A DNA stretch of 64,000 nt, taken from contig SIJG01000194.1 of the NCBI GenBank assembly GCA_023374025.1, positions 89,209-153,208 on the forward strand, read 5' to 3'. Made by a program: the position numbers and the translations under genes. Shown one piece after another: positions 1 to 10,486 of this stretch; position 1 is the stretch's first letter; each line of letters starts with the position of its first letter. The notes beneath the pieces were generated by a model. The model worked only from the letters and a program-made list of their open reading frames with translations, was not told where the DNA came from and made no database searches. The stretch comes from Heterodera schachtii. Its lineage: Eukaryota > Nematoda > Chromadorea > Rhabditida > Heteroderidae.

Positions 1-146
1 GCCTATAAAAATATTTGTTTTTCGATTTGCCGCGCATTTGAAAAATAATAAAAATTTCTAACGCAATAATTCTGCAATTATTCTTCACTTTGTGACGACA
101 TCATTCTGAACTCATTTGTCAGCAAATTGTGCTAATTGCCACAAAA
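1..146 (+). promoter_or_regulatory. Core promoter and 5' leader of F-box-like copy A
   Basis: A TATA-like TATAAAAA lies at about 4-11, followed by a block (GCATTTGAAAAATAATAAAA, then AACGCAATAATTCTGCAATT, then GTGACGACATCATTC) that recurs ahead of copies D, G, H and J, and in part ahead of C and I. It ends in the conserved CTAATTGCCACAAAAATGAAC around the start codon. Conservation in both orientations next to different neighbours suggests this is the family's own promoter and 5' UTR. The window edge may cut off further upstream elements. Confidence 0.6.
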
Positions 147-1417
147 ATGAACCGACGGTAAGTAATTTGAAAAAGCTAAACAAATTCGTCATTATTTAAC
201 TAAACTCTTTCCCATAATTCAGTTGGATTTGTAATGACGTTTGGATGGACATTTTTCCCTGTTTTGACCGTCCTAAACTCGGCCTCAAATTGGCATTGCT
301 TTCGCCACGTTTCAATTCGTTGGTGGACAAACATTTCAATGGCAAAAGCGAATTGACAATTTGGAGACCAATCGAAATTCGTCGCAAGGACAACGGACGA
401 AAACCGAAACTATTTATACAGATGGATGACAAAATTGTGCAATTTCCGTTGCCCGGCCGTCCGCTGCCCAACAATATCCGTTTTAAGCACCTTTGTATTG
501 AGTAATTAAAATCAGAGCTTTATGGCAATAAAAGCATTCATTCAATTTGTTAGGTACATTGATCACTCCGTCATCGCTTTTCTTCGTTCAAATCACCAAA
601 TTTTCAACAAAAGAAACACCATACAGATGATGTGGCTTCCTTCTTTGCACACCACGGATGACCATCAGCCAATTTGGGATGTTTTTGTTCGTGAAATTTG
701 GCCCATTTTTGCGCCAAACATTTACCAATTGGGCTTTTCCCATGGCGATAATTTGGATCATTTGCTTCGTCGCATTTCGCCAACAATTCTCACCGGTCTC
801 AATCAGTTGATTTCAATCAAATCATTTGGTCGGTTGCCCGCTGCGTTTGGTGATGATTTTGATGGGCCAAATTCAACAATTTCTGCTGGCCAAGCATTGT
901 CCAAATGGTTACACTCTCCGAGAAAAGATGGCCAACCCAAGCGATTGCATTGCGAAGATTACAACGCACAACCGAACACTGATTGGATCAACAATTTCAA
1001 GCAGGTGTGGCCATACGTTCGACAAATCACTGATTTTTGATTATTTCTATTCAAATTGTTTTTAGCATTTTCTCCGTACCAATGCCATTTCTTCCATCAG
1101 TTACCAAATTCATTTTTCTGTTCGTGTGCCATCAATGGAAATTGTGCCATTTGAATTGGTGAATGAATTGACAAAGGAAAAGCTGACATTGGCCAAAGCA
1201 AATGACTTGGACAACAATTGGATAATGAAACGATGCAAAATTGGAGAGACAGAGGAGATTCAGCAGCAGCAGCGGAAGATAGATGAAAAGTGGATCAACA
1301 ATTGTAACAATGTGTTCTTTTGGCTTTTTGGTGCCAATGATTGCATTGGGTGAGCAATTAAAAAAATACATTTAATTTGGTTTAAATAATTCAAATTTCG
1401 CTTAATTAAGGCTATAA
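147..1417 (+). CDS. F-box-like family protein, copy A (terminal exon lost)
   Basis: Unnamed nematode family protein. Exons by frame and splice sites: 147-157, 223-501, 554-1004, 1066-1349, then 1411-1417, which stops almost at once. About 343 residues. The N-terminus MNRRWICNDVWMDIFPCF, followed by an L/F-rich stretch ending in LVDKHF, fits an F-box (about residues 5-43). F-box proteins are typically SCF ubiquitin-ligase substrate adaptors; that role is inferred. All junction phases match the other copies. The usual Pro/Glu-rich terminal exon is almost wholly deleted: after the intron 4 acceptor the frame reads Leu then stop, and the sequence resumes in what is 3' UTR elsewhere. A complete orphan terminal exon lies 1.3 kb downstream (2705). 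Either A ends early or it splices to that exon. Confidence 0.7.
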
Positions 1418-1560
1418 GAACAAAATCAATGATCAGCCGCAGAAGAAGAAATGAATTAATTAAGAAAATGACCGATCGACCATAATTTATCAGTGATCAA
1501 ATGCAATTTTATGAAGAAAAACCTCTCATTTTCGGTAAATAAATCGGATATATATATAAA
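1418..1560 (+). terminator. 3' UTR and poly(A) region of copy A
   Basis: The block from CAATGATCAGCCGCAGAAGA to CTCTCATTTTCGGTAAATAAATC is shared, with small changes, by every copy of the family. AATAAA lies at about 1538-1543 and is conserved in all copies, so it is the likely polyadenylation signal. Confidence 0.55.
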
Positions 1561-1712
1561 AAAGGCAAAAATTTTGAGATTTGCACAAAATACTCAACAA
1601 CAAAAAGAATTTGATTCCACTGGGGGCTCAGGAAAAAATAGAGCAAAAACCTAAAAATAGTAGCCCTATTTATAACCCAATTGTTTGACATTTTGCCGAG
1701 ATTCCCTGACAA

Positions 1713-1990
1713 ATGAGAAATTCAATGATTTTTTTTAAGTCGCGAATGGGATTTGGGGAAGTTCCTCTCTCTTCTGCCTCCTTCTTCCGTCGAATTTTTC
1801 CTTTTCCTCTCTTTCTCTTCCGTCTCTCCTCCTTTCCCAATGCTATTTTCCTCCATTTTTTCCTCCTCTTCCCTTGTTTCTCCATTTTTGTTGCTGTACT
1901 GCTTGAACTTGTTGTTTTTGATGGTGTTCAACTGCAATTTTCTTTTCCTCTTCTTTCGCTGCTACTTCCTTTTTTTCCTCTCTTTTCCCC
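1713..1990 (-). repeat. Glu/Lys/Arg-rich ORF-like module, copy 1
   Basis: The plus strand is CT-rich; the minus strand reads as a charged peptide with the recurring core NGETREEEEK and ETEEKERKRKNSTE. The same module occurs near 3290-3540, 22600-22780, 39180-39345, 40670-40900 and 63450-63870, and in the other orientation near 27195-27345. This copy lacks the start of the module and is read through by opposite-strand ORFs. Whether it is ever translated is unknown. Confidence 0.45.
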
Positions 1991-2704
1991 CATTTTAAAT
2001 GTGTATAATACGCGAGTGGTTCGGCAAAAATCTTACAAAAAAGGACACCTGGGAGCTCTGGAAACCCCAGAAAACTTGTTTTTATGGCATTATAATTTTA
2101 GTAATTTTTTTTTTTCGAAAAATTGGGGGAACAAAGCACAGTATTACCGATTTTATTTCCAAAATTCCAATTTTTCCCGTCGGCGCTGACAAAATTTTTA
2201 ATTATCCTTAAAAAATTGACTCTAAATAACAAAATAGGTCATTTTTAGACAAAAATTCTTGGCAAGTTGCACCCAAATTTTCAACATTTTTCCGGCGGCG
2301 CCTATCGGCACCGCCGGACCCCACCCCACCCCCCACCCCATGTCTCCAAAAATTTTTTAGAAAGCGTGCCGAAAGAGGTTGAAAAGCAAAAAAAAATGCT
2401 AGGGTTTATGGGCTCTCATAAATTTTTTTTTGCAACTTTAGTGAACCATAACTTTTTCAAGAAGCATCCAAATTAAACATAACATTTCACTTACTACCCA
2501 CCCAATAATCAATTTTTAGGAAGATTTGACCATATTGGCAAAATTTCGAAAATCTATGATTTTCAAAATCAATGATAGAAACAATGATAACAAAGAAAAA
2601 AGTTATAGCTTTTTGAACAGTTCTGAGACGGAGTTGGCCAGACGGAGTTGACCCCTACCGTTTGATTTTGTACATATCCAAATTTGAATTTTGCGCTTAT
2701 TAAG
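1991..2704. repeat. AT-rich repetitive stretch with a GC palindrome motif
   Basis: No convincing gene. It contains one copy of the dispersed near-palindrome CCGGCGGCGCCTATCGGCAC (about 2291-2318), homopolymer-rich flanks, and at 2640-2700 the intron-4-like approach to an orphan terminal exon. Confidence 0.4.
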
Positions 2705-2945
2705 GCCATTGTCTCCGCCACCGGCAGAAGAAGAAGAATTGGGACAAAGCATCACAAAAGGGCCGTCTTCTGCTGACAAATGAGTGACGGACAAACGAAC
2801 AAAATCAGTGATCAGCCGAAGAAGAAGAAAAAGAATTAATTAAGAATGACCGACCGATTATAATTCAAATCAGTGATTAAATGTATTTAATAAAGAATAA
2901 CCTCAATTTCGATTAATAAATCGGACGTATAAAAATGGCAAAAAA
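2705..2945 (+). pseudogene. Orphan terminal exon and 3' UTR of the F-box-like family
   Basis: After an acceptor (CTTATTAAG) the sequence 2705-2783 encodes a complete Pro/Glu-rich terminal exon beginning PLSPPPAEEE and ending in ADK then stop, in the same phase as in copies B-H. The conserved 3' UTR follows, including TAATAAATCGGACGTATAAA. The remaining exons of this copy are missing upstream. It is either a solo 3' end of a deleted gene or the distal last exon of copy A. Confidence 0.6.
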
Positions 2946-3239
2946 TGCGAAAACACAAAAGTTTGAGACTTGGATAATAAATCAACAAAAAATTAATTTT
3001 TCATATATGGATTTTCGGGATCGCTGATCACTAAGGCTGAGACAAATCCCTGAGAAATTCAATGATTCTTTTTAAAAGTCGTGAATGGAATTTGGGGAAC
3101 ACAGGCTGTGTGCTCCGCTACAAATTTTACTGATCGTTAAATAACCCACGTATAACAAAAAAATGTTTGTCTATGTGTATCGAATAAATATGAATTTTCC
3201 TTTCAAAAAGGTGACAATTATTTTTCGGGATTTTGACGG

Positions 3240-3545
3240 GGGATTTATGACATCCATTAGCAATATTCGCAATTAGCACCGACAAAATTAAAAAGTGTCG
3301 ATTTGTTGCTGTTCCTCTCTCTTTTCAGCTTTATACTCTCCTCCTCCTTCCGTTGAATTTTTCCTTTTCCTCTCTTTCTCTTCCGTCTCTCCTCCTTCCC
3401 AAATGCTATTTCCCTTCTTTTCCTCTCCTCTTCCCTTGTTTCTCCATTTTTCTGTTGTCCATCTTCGTCTCCTTTCCCATCAAAATTTGCTGTTTTTGTT
3501 GTACTGCTTGAACTTCTTGTTTATGCTGCTGTTTTAATGATATTC
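3240..3545 (-). repeat. Glu/Lys-rich module, copy 2
   Basis: Starts with the shared GCACCGACAAAATTAAAAAG boundary, then the CT-rich body as in the copies near 22600 and 63450. On the minus strand it begins with the conserved LTLFNFAG-like end in related copies. The upstream part (2990-3290) repeats sequence found inverted at 27360-27480. Confidence 0.45.
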
Positions 3546-3950
3546 GTAATTGAGTTCGAAAATTGGCATATGCACTGATAACGGAAAGCAATTTATACAA
3601 ATTCGAATATAAATGTGATTTTTAAAAAATATTGTATTTTGGCTTTTTGTTTGGAATCGGTCCGTGATTCGACTGCTTAAAATGAATATCAAATTGATGA
3701 AACGATCTGTGACCCAAACAGCTCAGAATCCTTTTTTATTGTCTGAAAATTTTTGAGGGACTCTAAACTATAAATCTGCCCTAAGGCCCCCAAACCTTTG
3801 CTTTTCATCTTTCGACTCCTAATACTTTTTATCAGCGTTTAACATTTATTCCGTTTTATATACAAATGTACATACATATAAAGAATCATTAAAACAACAC
3901 AATGGACATGGACAAATTATATAGTATAATATACAGCGATCGTTCGTTTT
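3546..3950. other. Non-coding, nothing recognised
   Basis: AT-rich, unique-looking sequence with short TATA/ACATA runs. No ORF, RNA gene or inverted repeat that I can support. Confidence 0.4.
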
Positions 3951-4651
3951 TCACTCCGTCTTAGAGGTGTTGCCACTCCAGTACGAAATGGCGAGGTCCA
4001 ACGCTTCTTGGTACGCTTGCTTTGCCTTCTGCGCAACATCTGAAAATTGACCAATTGCTGATCCACCGTTTGACAATGCTTCCGTCCGTCTGTTCTTTGG
4101 TTCGAGTGCAGAATACGCGTCCCATGGACTTTTACGCATCCCATTGAATTTCACGCGTTCCATGAATTCATCAATAAACCATCGGACATATAAAAATTCA
4201 TGGGACGCGTAAAAATCCATGGTACGCGTATTCTGCACTAGAACTTGTCCTTTTACCGTTTTTCACCGCCCGTGTCTCGGCCATATAGCGGAAGTGGTCA
4301 GCCTTCAGTTTCAAGTAGAACACTTTCACTTCATCATCAGCAGCCTCTTTGATCAGAACCCGGTCCAACAAATCCTGAAAAGTAACGCAAATTAGTGCCG
4401 AATTTCGTGGCACAAAAGTGCGTCCACCCACCACTGACTGACCAATATTTCACGGCTCTTCTCTTCCACCTCGCGCTCCAGCTTGTTCAGCAACTGCTTG
4501 ACCATCTCCAGCTGTCTCTTCGTGCCCTTGCCTCGTGCCACACGGACGCAATGCCACGCCAAGCGAAGCGTTGCCCACTGACTGACTTTCTGTACGCGGC
4601 GGCCAACAATTTGCGTTCATTTTCGTTCAGTTTGGCATCCAATTCAATCAC
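3951..4651 (-). pseudogene. 14-3-3 protein fragment, disrupted
   Basis: Exon-like blocks on the minus strand: 4651-4443 (VIELDAKLNENERKLLAAAY, then a WR-containing stretch, then KGTKRQLEMVKQLLNKLERE), an intron, and 4374 downward with KVFYLKLKADHFRYMAETRA and later AQKAKQAYQEALDLAI. These match the 14-3-3 family (phosphoserine/threonine-binding adaptors) in helices around the NEERNLL, KVFYLKMKGDYYRY and AYQEAFDIAK motifs. The copy is broken: the frame shifts within the first block near 4550-4570, an inverted-repeat element interrupts the second block (4105-4239), and it stops at 3951 before the expected THPIRLGLALNFSVFYYEI helix. There is no N-terminal exon. Identity as a 14-3-3 relic is firm; expression is unlikely. 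Confidence 0.75.
4105..4239. mobile_element. 135-bp inverted-repeat MITE inside the 14-3-3 fragment
   Basis: Left arm AGTGCAGAATACGCGTCCCA and right arm TACGCGTATTCTGCACT are near-perfect reverse complements over about 38 bp. The interior is also partly palindromic (CCATGGACTTTTACGC against GCGTAAAAATCCATGG). No clear target duplication is visible. Confidence 0.6.
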
Positions 4652-4741
4652 CTTAATTAAGCATGCAAAGTTTAATTAATGATCCACTCTTCTGAATTGG
4701 TCTTTCCCTGTCAGTCATTAGACGAGTCGTTTATTTATTTA

Positions 4742-5619
4742 TAGGGTTGGGCCCCCGACGTCGGGGTTGGAAAATTCGGGGTTCGGGGTTGTCGGGGTTG
4801 CAAAATCGTTCGGGGTTCGGGGTCGGGGTTCGGGGTTTTTCTATTTTTGCCTTAATCCATATAGTCAAATTTTTTTTTATATTTAGCTTAAAAATTTTTA
4901 TTATTCATAATAATAATTTTTTTTTAACATAAATATTTTTGTATAGAATTAATTAAAAAAGATAAGGCATTTTTAAAATGAACAATTTTTAGTGAAAATC
5001 TGTAAAAATAGTTAAAATTTCAAATTTTTCCTCCGGCGTCGGGCCCCAAAACTTATTTTTTCTAAAATAAATTTGGCTCAAAGTCAAAAAATTGGTTATT
5101 TTGGTGAAAAAATTTTATTTTTTATATTTTGTAAAAAATATTTTGAAAAATATTAACTTTTCATGATTTAGTCAAAGAAAATTAAATTTTTTAATTTCAA
5201 CGAAAGGAAGATTAGATATAATTTGTCAATAAATTATGCCAATGATGACCAATTTTTATGGGATCTTTGTTTAAAAAACCATAATAATTACAAAAAAATA
5301 AAATTAAAATGAAAACGTCAACCGGTATCGAACTATGACAGAAAGTAATTTACGTGTGGTGCACTTACCCACTACACTACATTTCAAATAAATAAGTATC
5401 AGCAAATTTACTTTATTTAATAAAATTTGGTTGGTTAAAAAAATTCAAATTTCTTATAACTTTTTTGCCTTTTCCCCCAAAAAAAATTCCATTCTTAGGG
5501 GTGTATATTTAACCCCGACCCCGATCGGGGTTAAGGGTCGGGGTTCGGGGTTGTCGGGGTTTTCCCCGAAAATGGCCAAAAATGTCGGGGTCGGGGGCGG
5601 GGTCGGGGGCCCAACCCTA
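4742..5619. mobile_element. Terminal-inverted-repeat element with CGGGGTT-rich ends
   Basis: Ends TAGGGTTGGGCCCCCGAC (4742-4759) and GTCGGGGGCCCAACCCTA (5602-5619) are exact reverse complements. Inside each end is a subterminal array of TCGGGGTT units; the middle is AT-rich and encodes nothing. The right ~230 bp recurs at 9270-9504. The terminal TAGGG resembles the hAT-like elements elsewhere in the window; the target duplication is ambiguous because the left flank is an ATTT repeat. Confidence 0.65.
5318..5395 (-). other. tRNA-like relic (possible SINE head) inside the element
   Basis: The minus strand reads TGTAGTGTAGTGGGTAAGTG, an A-box-like stretch, and later ATAGTTCGATACCGG, B-box-like, at roughly tRNA spacing. 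A proper cloverleaf is not evident to me. It could be a decayed tRNA or a tRNA-derived pol III promoter; it is unlikely to be a functional tRNA. Confidence 0.25.
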
Positions 5620-5639
5620 GTTTATTTTCGTACGTGATA

Positions 5640-5990
5640 CGTGAAGAGAGCCAACCGAAAATAAACCAAAAATCTATGATTGTCTATTTGGGATTTAAAT
5701 TAAGTTTTTCAAAATGGGCAAATTTTTTGGAAATTTTCTTGTCATGTCATTAAAATTTTCCATTTTTCTCGGTGTCGACTTTCGGCACGGCCGGATCCCA
5801 TTGGACCATTATTTTTTGAAAATTTGACCCCAAAACTGCAAAACTTTGTCGTTTGTTTATTCACCGAGTATCAGAAGGAATAATTACCATACAATAACAT
5901 TGGCCAACAATAAATACAATAATTTCGCAATGAGTGCACACAATCACAAACAAATCACAACAGAATAGAATTGGATATCAAATTGAGTTC
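5640..5990. other. Non-coding, with a degenerate GC motif
   Basis: AT-rich. A diverged copy of the GC near-palindrome (GGTGTCGACTTTCGGCACGG) sits at about 5779-5800. No gene seen. Confidence 0.35.
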
Positions 5991-6005
5991 ACTCCATCGC
6001 GTCAG

Positions 6006-6203
6006 TCATTCTTTGCCATTGTCTCTTCCGTATAATGCGGCAAACGGTGTTCCCTCGACTATGCTTGGCTCGATTGCGGCGACAATGAAGAAAATGGCGA
6101 CCAAAATGATGACGGCCGCAGCAAAAACGGACGCAGCGATTATTGCTCGATGAGTTCTGGTCGTTTGTCTGATGCTGCTAATAAAGCCGTAAGCGTCCGA
6201 CAT
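6006..6203 (-). CDS. Small single-pass membrane protein, 65 residues
   Basis: The minus-strand ORF starts MSDAYGFISSIRQTTRTHRA, has one strong membrane segment (about residues 25-46, IIAASVFAAAVIILVAIFFI) and ends in a polar tail. The start has an AAC-CACA-ATG context like other genes here, and a TATATATATA run lies about 40-60 bp upstream (6243-6262). I do not recognise the family. It is supported only by composition, promoter-like context and a clean frame, so it could be spurious or a last piece of a larger gene. Confidence 0.45.
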   Translation of the reverse strand: MSDAYGFISSIRQTTRTHRAIIAASVFAAAVIILVAIFFIVAAIEPSIVEGTPFAALYGRDNGKE

Positions 6204-6339
6204 TGTGGATTATTTGTTGAAAAAATATCGCTAAAATGGCTTGTATTTATTATATATATATAATGGGGGTGCTTACGGATTGGTATCCATTTGGACAAAA
6301 TTGGGTAATAGTAAAGTTTATCCCCCCCCCCCTTTTCGA

Positions 6340-6735
6340 ATAATTTTTTTATGTTTTCAAAAGTCATGAAAACATGTTTCCAAGGGTTTTCGTGGTCGCT
6401 GATCACGAATCTGGCATCCATTTCGACCCATTCCGAATCCCGGACCCAAATTCGAACAAAAAGTCGAAAATTCAAATTTTCGAATTTCAGATTTCGGGTT
6501 CAAACTTTGTTTAAATACATGAAAACGAAGTGAAAGTCATTAGTGCTTCAATAAAAGATAATTTGAACCATTTTTAGACTAAAAATCTGAAATTCGAAAA
6601 TTTGAATTTTCGACTTTTTGTTCGAATTTGGGTACTGGTATTCGAAATTGGTCGAAATGGGTGCCAGATTCGTGATCAGCGACCACGAAAAGCCTTGGAA
6701 ACATGTTTTTTCATGACTTGAAAACCTAAAAAAAT
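6340..6735. repeat. Foldback element of the GTCGAAAATTC family
   Basis: The left arm (about 6345-6500) contains CGTGGTCGCTGATCACGAAT and TCGAACAAAAAGTCGAAAAT; the right arm (about 6580-6730) carries their reverse complements, including ATTCGTGATCAGCGACCACG. Each arm is about 130-150 bp. Related arms occur near 15380-15640, 25450-25770, 42140-42655 and singly at 33000, 41340 and 50160-50390. Confidence 0.6.
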
Positions 6736-7080
6736 TTTCGGATAAAATTACCGTACCGACTCAAAATCAAATAAAAACTTTTATGTGCTTCATGGAGACC
6801 TGGACACCCCAAAACATCATGAATTTCATTGAATTTCGAAAAAAATCCTATGGGTTTGGAAGTTTTTTTTACAAAAGATGAAGAAATCCATTTGAAAAAA
6901 CAAAAACAAAATTAGAGATTTTTTTGTATACATATGAACAAAACCAAAAAGAAGCAGTGAATGGATTGAAGTAATTGGAATCAAAACCATTTTATATACT
7001 ACACATACATCCCTTAAAACAGAAAACAGTTGCATTTCGCAGAAATGCAACTGTCTTTTAGGAGAATTATGCACTCCATT
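6736..7080. other. Non-coding, AT-rich
   Basis: No gene or clear repeat. A short palindrome around 7027-7058 (CAGTTGCATTTC with GAAATGCAACTG) sits just upstream of the membrane-protein promoter and could be regulatory. Confidence 0.35.
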
Positions 7081-7083
7081 TCT

Positions 7084-7141
7084 CTATAAAAGGCATCATT
7101 CTATCGGCCATTTTCATTATTTCTATTAACGCAGCAACACA
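7084..7141 (+). promoter_or_regulatory. TATA-box promoter of the membrane-protein gene
   Basis: CTCTATAAAAGG at about 7081-7092 precedes the start codon by about 50 bp, giving a short leader that ends in AACACA-ATG. Another TATAAAAG promoter with the same spacing stands at 33152. Confidence 0.55.
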
Positions 7142-8307
7142 ATGTCAATCTCTTATCATCAGCTTCTGTTCATTGCTGCTTTTCTCTTCATCGGTTATCA
7201 TGCGCATGATGGCGTTGATCACACGCATCTGGCGAGCTTCACTTGTGCCACGGCGAAGGACGGTGCAATCAATGGCTTCACAGTGGTTGACGGTGGTCTG
7301 ACGTGAGTTGTGCAAAACCCGTTTATTTGTGAAACCAATCATCCCAAATACCATTTCAGAACGAATTCCGATACCACTAATGCCACTGGTGCTACGATGA
7401 TCCTCTTTGGTTACCAGATGAGCAATAAGAAGGATTTGAGCTTCAAAATCTTTGCGCCAACATCATCATCATGCCTCTCATCAGTGAACAACTTCTTCGT
7501 CAGCGGTCGAATTTGTCAACTCGAAGCGTTGAAGACAGAGGTGAGTGAAAAACACTTAATTTGCCACATAAACTATTCAATTTTTTTGTGGTTTCAGACT
7601 GAATCGGCTAACTGTCCGGAAGAAGGCGGCGCTGGCTCCGGTTGCGACTCCCGCAGTGTCACCTGCCAAATGATAACCAAAGAAATCGCGGAATCGGGTG
7701 ACGGTCGAGTGTTCAAAGTCAACTTGGAAAATCTCACAGAAGTGACGCGACTGTGCGCGAAGTGGAAGGCGTACTTCGTGAGTTTAGCATTTTTACAGGT
7801 GAATCATCTGTTTATGCTTTGTTGTTTCAGACTGATGTTCGTCAAGTGATGGAATCAGGCGGAGGCGGAGATTCGTGTGTGTCTGCTCGTACTCCGGCGG
7901 CGGGCGGTGGTGGTTTTCCAGTTTGGCTCATCGTTTTGATCGTCATTATCGTGATTTGGTGAGTGCTGCTTTTAATTGCTTCTTTCAACCTTTCTCATTT
8001 TGTGTTTTCAGTGTTTTGGGTGCTGGTGCGGGCGTCGCTGTGTTTATGATCCGTCGACGAAGTGCCGAAGCAGAAGGAGGAGATGCACCTGCGGATCCAA
8101 TCGGAACTTTCACATCGAAGGCGGACAAAACTGATGAAATGGAGGACAACACGCCAGCGAGCAAGGACGACGACTCTCCTGCTGCCAGCATGGGGGTAAA
8201 AACAAGCGGAGAAGTGATGATAAAAGTTTACACTGCCTTTTTAGGGAATGAAAATGAGCTACGCCGCCATGGGAGCGTCGACAGCGCCCGGGAAATCGAT
8301 GGCATAG
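7142..8307 (+). CDS. Predicted type I single-pass membrane protein, 6 exons
   Basis: Exons: 7142-7302, 7360-7540, 7598-7777, 7831-7958, 8012-8195, 8245-8307; 298 residues with consistent phases. It has an N-terminal signal peptide (about residues 1-22, MSISYHQLLFIAAFLFIGYH), a Cys-containing extracellular region, a Gly-rich spacer (GGGGDSC, AAGGGG), a membrane segment at about 203-230 (VWLIVLIVIIVICVLG and on) and a charged cytoplasmic tail after RRR. Intron 5 (8196-8244) is 49 nt; if it is retained the frame runs to a stop at 8333 with a different tail. I do not recognise the ectodomain. Two decayed relatives (19068-19858 and 36102-36609) share the signal exon plus membrane exon layout and the same phase at the membrane-exon junction. 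Function unknown; cell-surface location inferred. Confidence 0.7.
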
Positions 8308-8363
8308 AGCGAAACGGATGCATTATCAAGTGATGACACAACATATCTACGATGACAAATATT

Positions 8364-8462
8364 CGATATATTTATATGTATGCTGATTCCGTTGTGATTT
8401 GTATATTGTCGATATATTTATATGTATGCTGATACCGTTGTGATTTGTACATTTGAATAAAA
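8364..8462 (+). repeat. Tandem duplication in the 3' UTR, then poly(A) signal
   Basis: A ~51-bp unit beginning TCGATATATTTATATGTATG occurs twice in direct tandem just after the stop codon. AATAAA follows at about 8456-8461 and is the likely poly(A) signal of the upstream gene. Confidence 0.55.
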
Positions 8463-8943
8463 GTTCGAAAGCGGATATATGGGCCAAACCAAAACCGACT
8501 AATCTGTCACTGACGAATCAATGTTTACAATTTATTGAGCCCAAAAGATTTTTTGACACCCTGTTTAGGTGCCCCGAATCAAAAACCCCTGTAAACAAGT
8601 TTCACAACATTTCATGGACTATTTTGAAAAAGAAAGGTTTCCTCTGGTTTTTCTGGGGCCCTTTCGGAATTGATTAAAATAGATGTCAGAATCGTAATCA
8701 AGGACTAAAATTTTTTGCCTTTTAGTTTTTCGAGGGCCCGCATCTTTAAAGTTTGTGAAAGTGGTATCGCAATTGCTTGAAATGATGTCAAAATCGTGAT
8801 CAGTGATTGTGAAACCTCTGTTAAAATTCAAAAACTTACGGCCATAAAGTGGGAAAAATCGAAATTTTAGTTTTTGTTATTATTTTTCTGCAACGAAATG
8901 ATTTTTTTTTGAAAATTATATGCTCATTTGGAATTCTTATTGT
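8463..8943. other. Non-coding, weak dispersed-repeat similarity
   Basis: Contains diverged pieces of the GTCGAAAATTC/GATCAGTGA foldback family around 8680-8830. No gene. Confidence 0.35.
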
Positions 8944-9230
8944 TAGAACTAGAGATCGGATACGGACCGGATCCGTATACGTACTTTTACGGATCCGTAG
9001 TCCGTAATACGTATTTTTTTTTCGGCCGGTACGTATTTTTACGTACTACGGATTTTCCGTATTTTTTAGTACGTAAGTACGTAATCCGTATCGATGTCAA
9101 GTACGTAATACGGATACTGATCCGTATAAATTATGATACGTATTACGGACTATTTTTTTTGCGTTTTTAAGGTGAAATGGAGTAATTTTTTAAATTTTGT
9201 GCAGTCAATTCGCCAAAATTTTGAAATTTG
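8944..9230. repeat. TCCGTA/TACGTA-rich dispersed repeat
   Basis: Starts ACTAGAGATCGGATACGGAC and contains CGGATCCGTATACG and many TACGTA/TCCGTA hexamers. It is followed by GCAGTCAATTCGCCAAAA. The same start and the same trailing sequence occur at 29697-29830 in a shorter version. Confidence 0.5.
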
Positions 9231-9269
9231 AGGGTCTATTCCGTAAATTTTCGATGAAAATCGAAAAAG

Positions 9270-9504
9270 CACTGGATAATAAAATTTGGTTGGTTAAAAA
9301 AATTCAAATTTCTTATAACTTTTTTGCCTTTTCCCCCAAAAAAAATTCCATTCTTAGGGGTGTATATTTAACCCCGACCCCGATCGGGGTTAAGGTTCGG
9401 GGTTGTCGGGGTTGGAAGCGTCGGGGTTCGGGGTCGGGGTTTTCCCCGAAAATGGCCAAAAATGTCGGGGTTCGGGGTCGGGGGCGGGGTCGGGGGCCCA
9501 ACCC
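9270..9504. mobile_element. Partial second copy of the CGGGGTT element (right end)
   Basis: Matches 5410-5619 closely, from AAATTTGGTTGGTTAAAAAA to the terminal CCCAACCCTA. The left end and middle are missing; the TCCGTA repeat joins directly upstream. Confidence 0.6.
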
Positions 9505-9672
9505 TATTTATTTATGTACATGTGCTAAATTGTGGGGACAAAAATTTAAATTTAAATGAATGACTAAATAAAATTCGGAACGAGAATAGAGTGAATGGGG
9601 AAAGAAATTGGCAAAGGAATGAGCAAAGAGCAGCAACGCGACAGCACTTAAATAGACAAATCTGCCAACAGA

Positions 9673-10080
9673 CAAAAAAATCGGCTCTAATGCACTTTAT
9701 GAGTCCAATCAATTGACAATACCTGCTTTCTATACAATAACTTTGTTCATGTTTGAACAAACCCTATCTTTTTGGTAGCATTCGAAAGCACAAAATCTGA
9801 ATAATATAATAATATGGGAATTTTAACATTTCAAGAAAGTTACAAACCAAAATAATCAGCAATTACTTAATTAATCAGATCTTTTTTCGTAATTGCCTAA
9901 ACGTTGAGATTTTATATGTTTTAGCTTCGTTAGACTTTGTGCCTTCGAGTGCTACCAAAAAGATAGGGGTTGTTCGAATATGAACAAAGTTATTGTATGA
10001 AAACCAGGTATTGTCAATTGATTGGACTCATAAAACTCGATTGGACTCATAAAGTGCATTAGAGCCAAAAAATCTTTTTG
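9673..10080. repeat. Foldback element with ~115-bp arms
   Basis: The left arm has GGCTCTAATGCACTTTATGA, CAATTGACAATACCTG and CTATCTTTTTGGTAGCATTC; the right arm carries their reverse complements (GTGCTACCAAAAAGATAG and on). The loop is about 160 bp. No coding potential. A flanking unit is duplicated in the right arm (GATTGGACTCATAAA twice). Confidence 0.6.
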
Positions 10081-10486
10081 TTTGTGAGCACCAAAAGGAA
10101 TATTTAAATGTGCGTTTTCATCAACAAATGCCACTTTCATCAGCAGTGGAGACCGGAGTTTTCAGCATCAAAAAATGCTAAATTAAATAAGAAATAAGCA
10201 TGAAAATGCAACGTAAACATAATCGAAAAAAAAGTTATAAAAATATGGTAATTTTTAGGCAAGAATCTTTATTAGTTAACAATAAATTCTCAATTTTTCT
10301 TTTCGCACTGACAATTCTAAATTTTCTTACCAAAAATTGATATTTTTAAATTAAAAATTTGGTAATCATCAAGAATTTGTGTCCCGACGAAAAAATGTTA
10401 AAATTTGGCAGGCATTTTTTCTAGGCTAAAAAATGCGTTGCTGGCCACAAATTTGAGCTTATATTTTGAAAATTATTGATTTTTAT
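10081..10486. other. Non-coding, AT-rich
   Basis: Nothing recognisable; this is the host sequence of the next element. Confidence 0.35.

Noticed and set aside
5318..5395. Functional tRNA gene
   Set aside because: A- and B-box-like motifs are present, but I cannot fold a convincing acceptor stem or anticodon arm; kept only as a relic.
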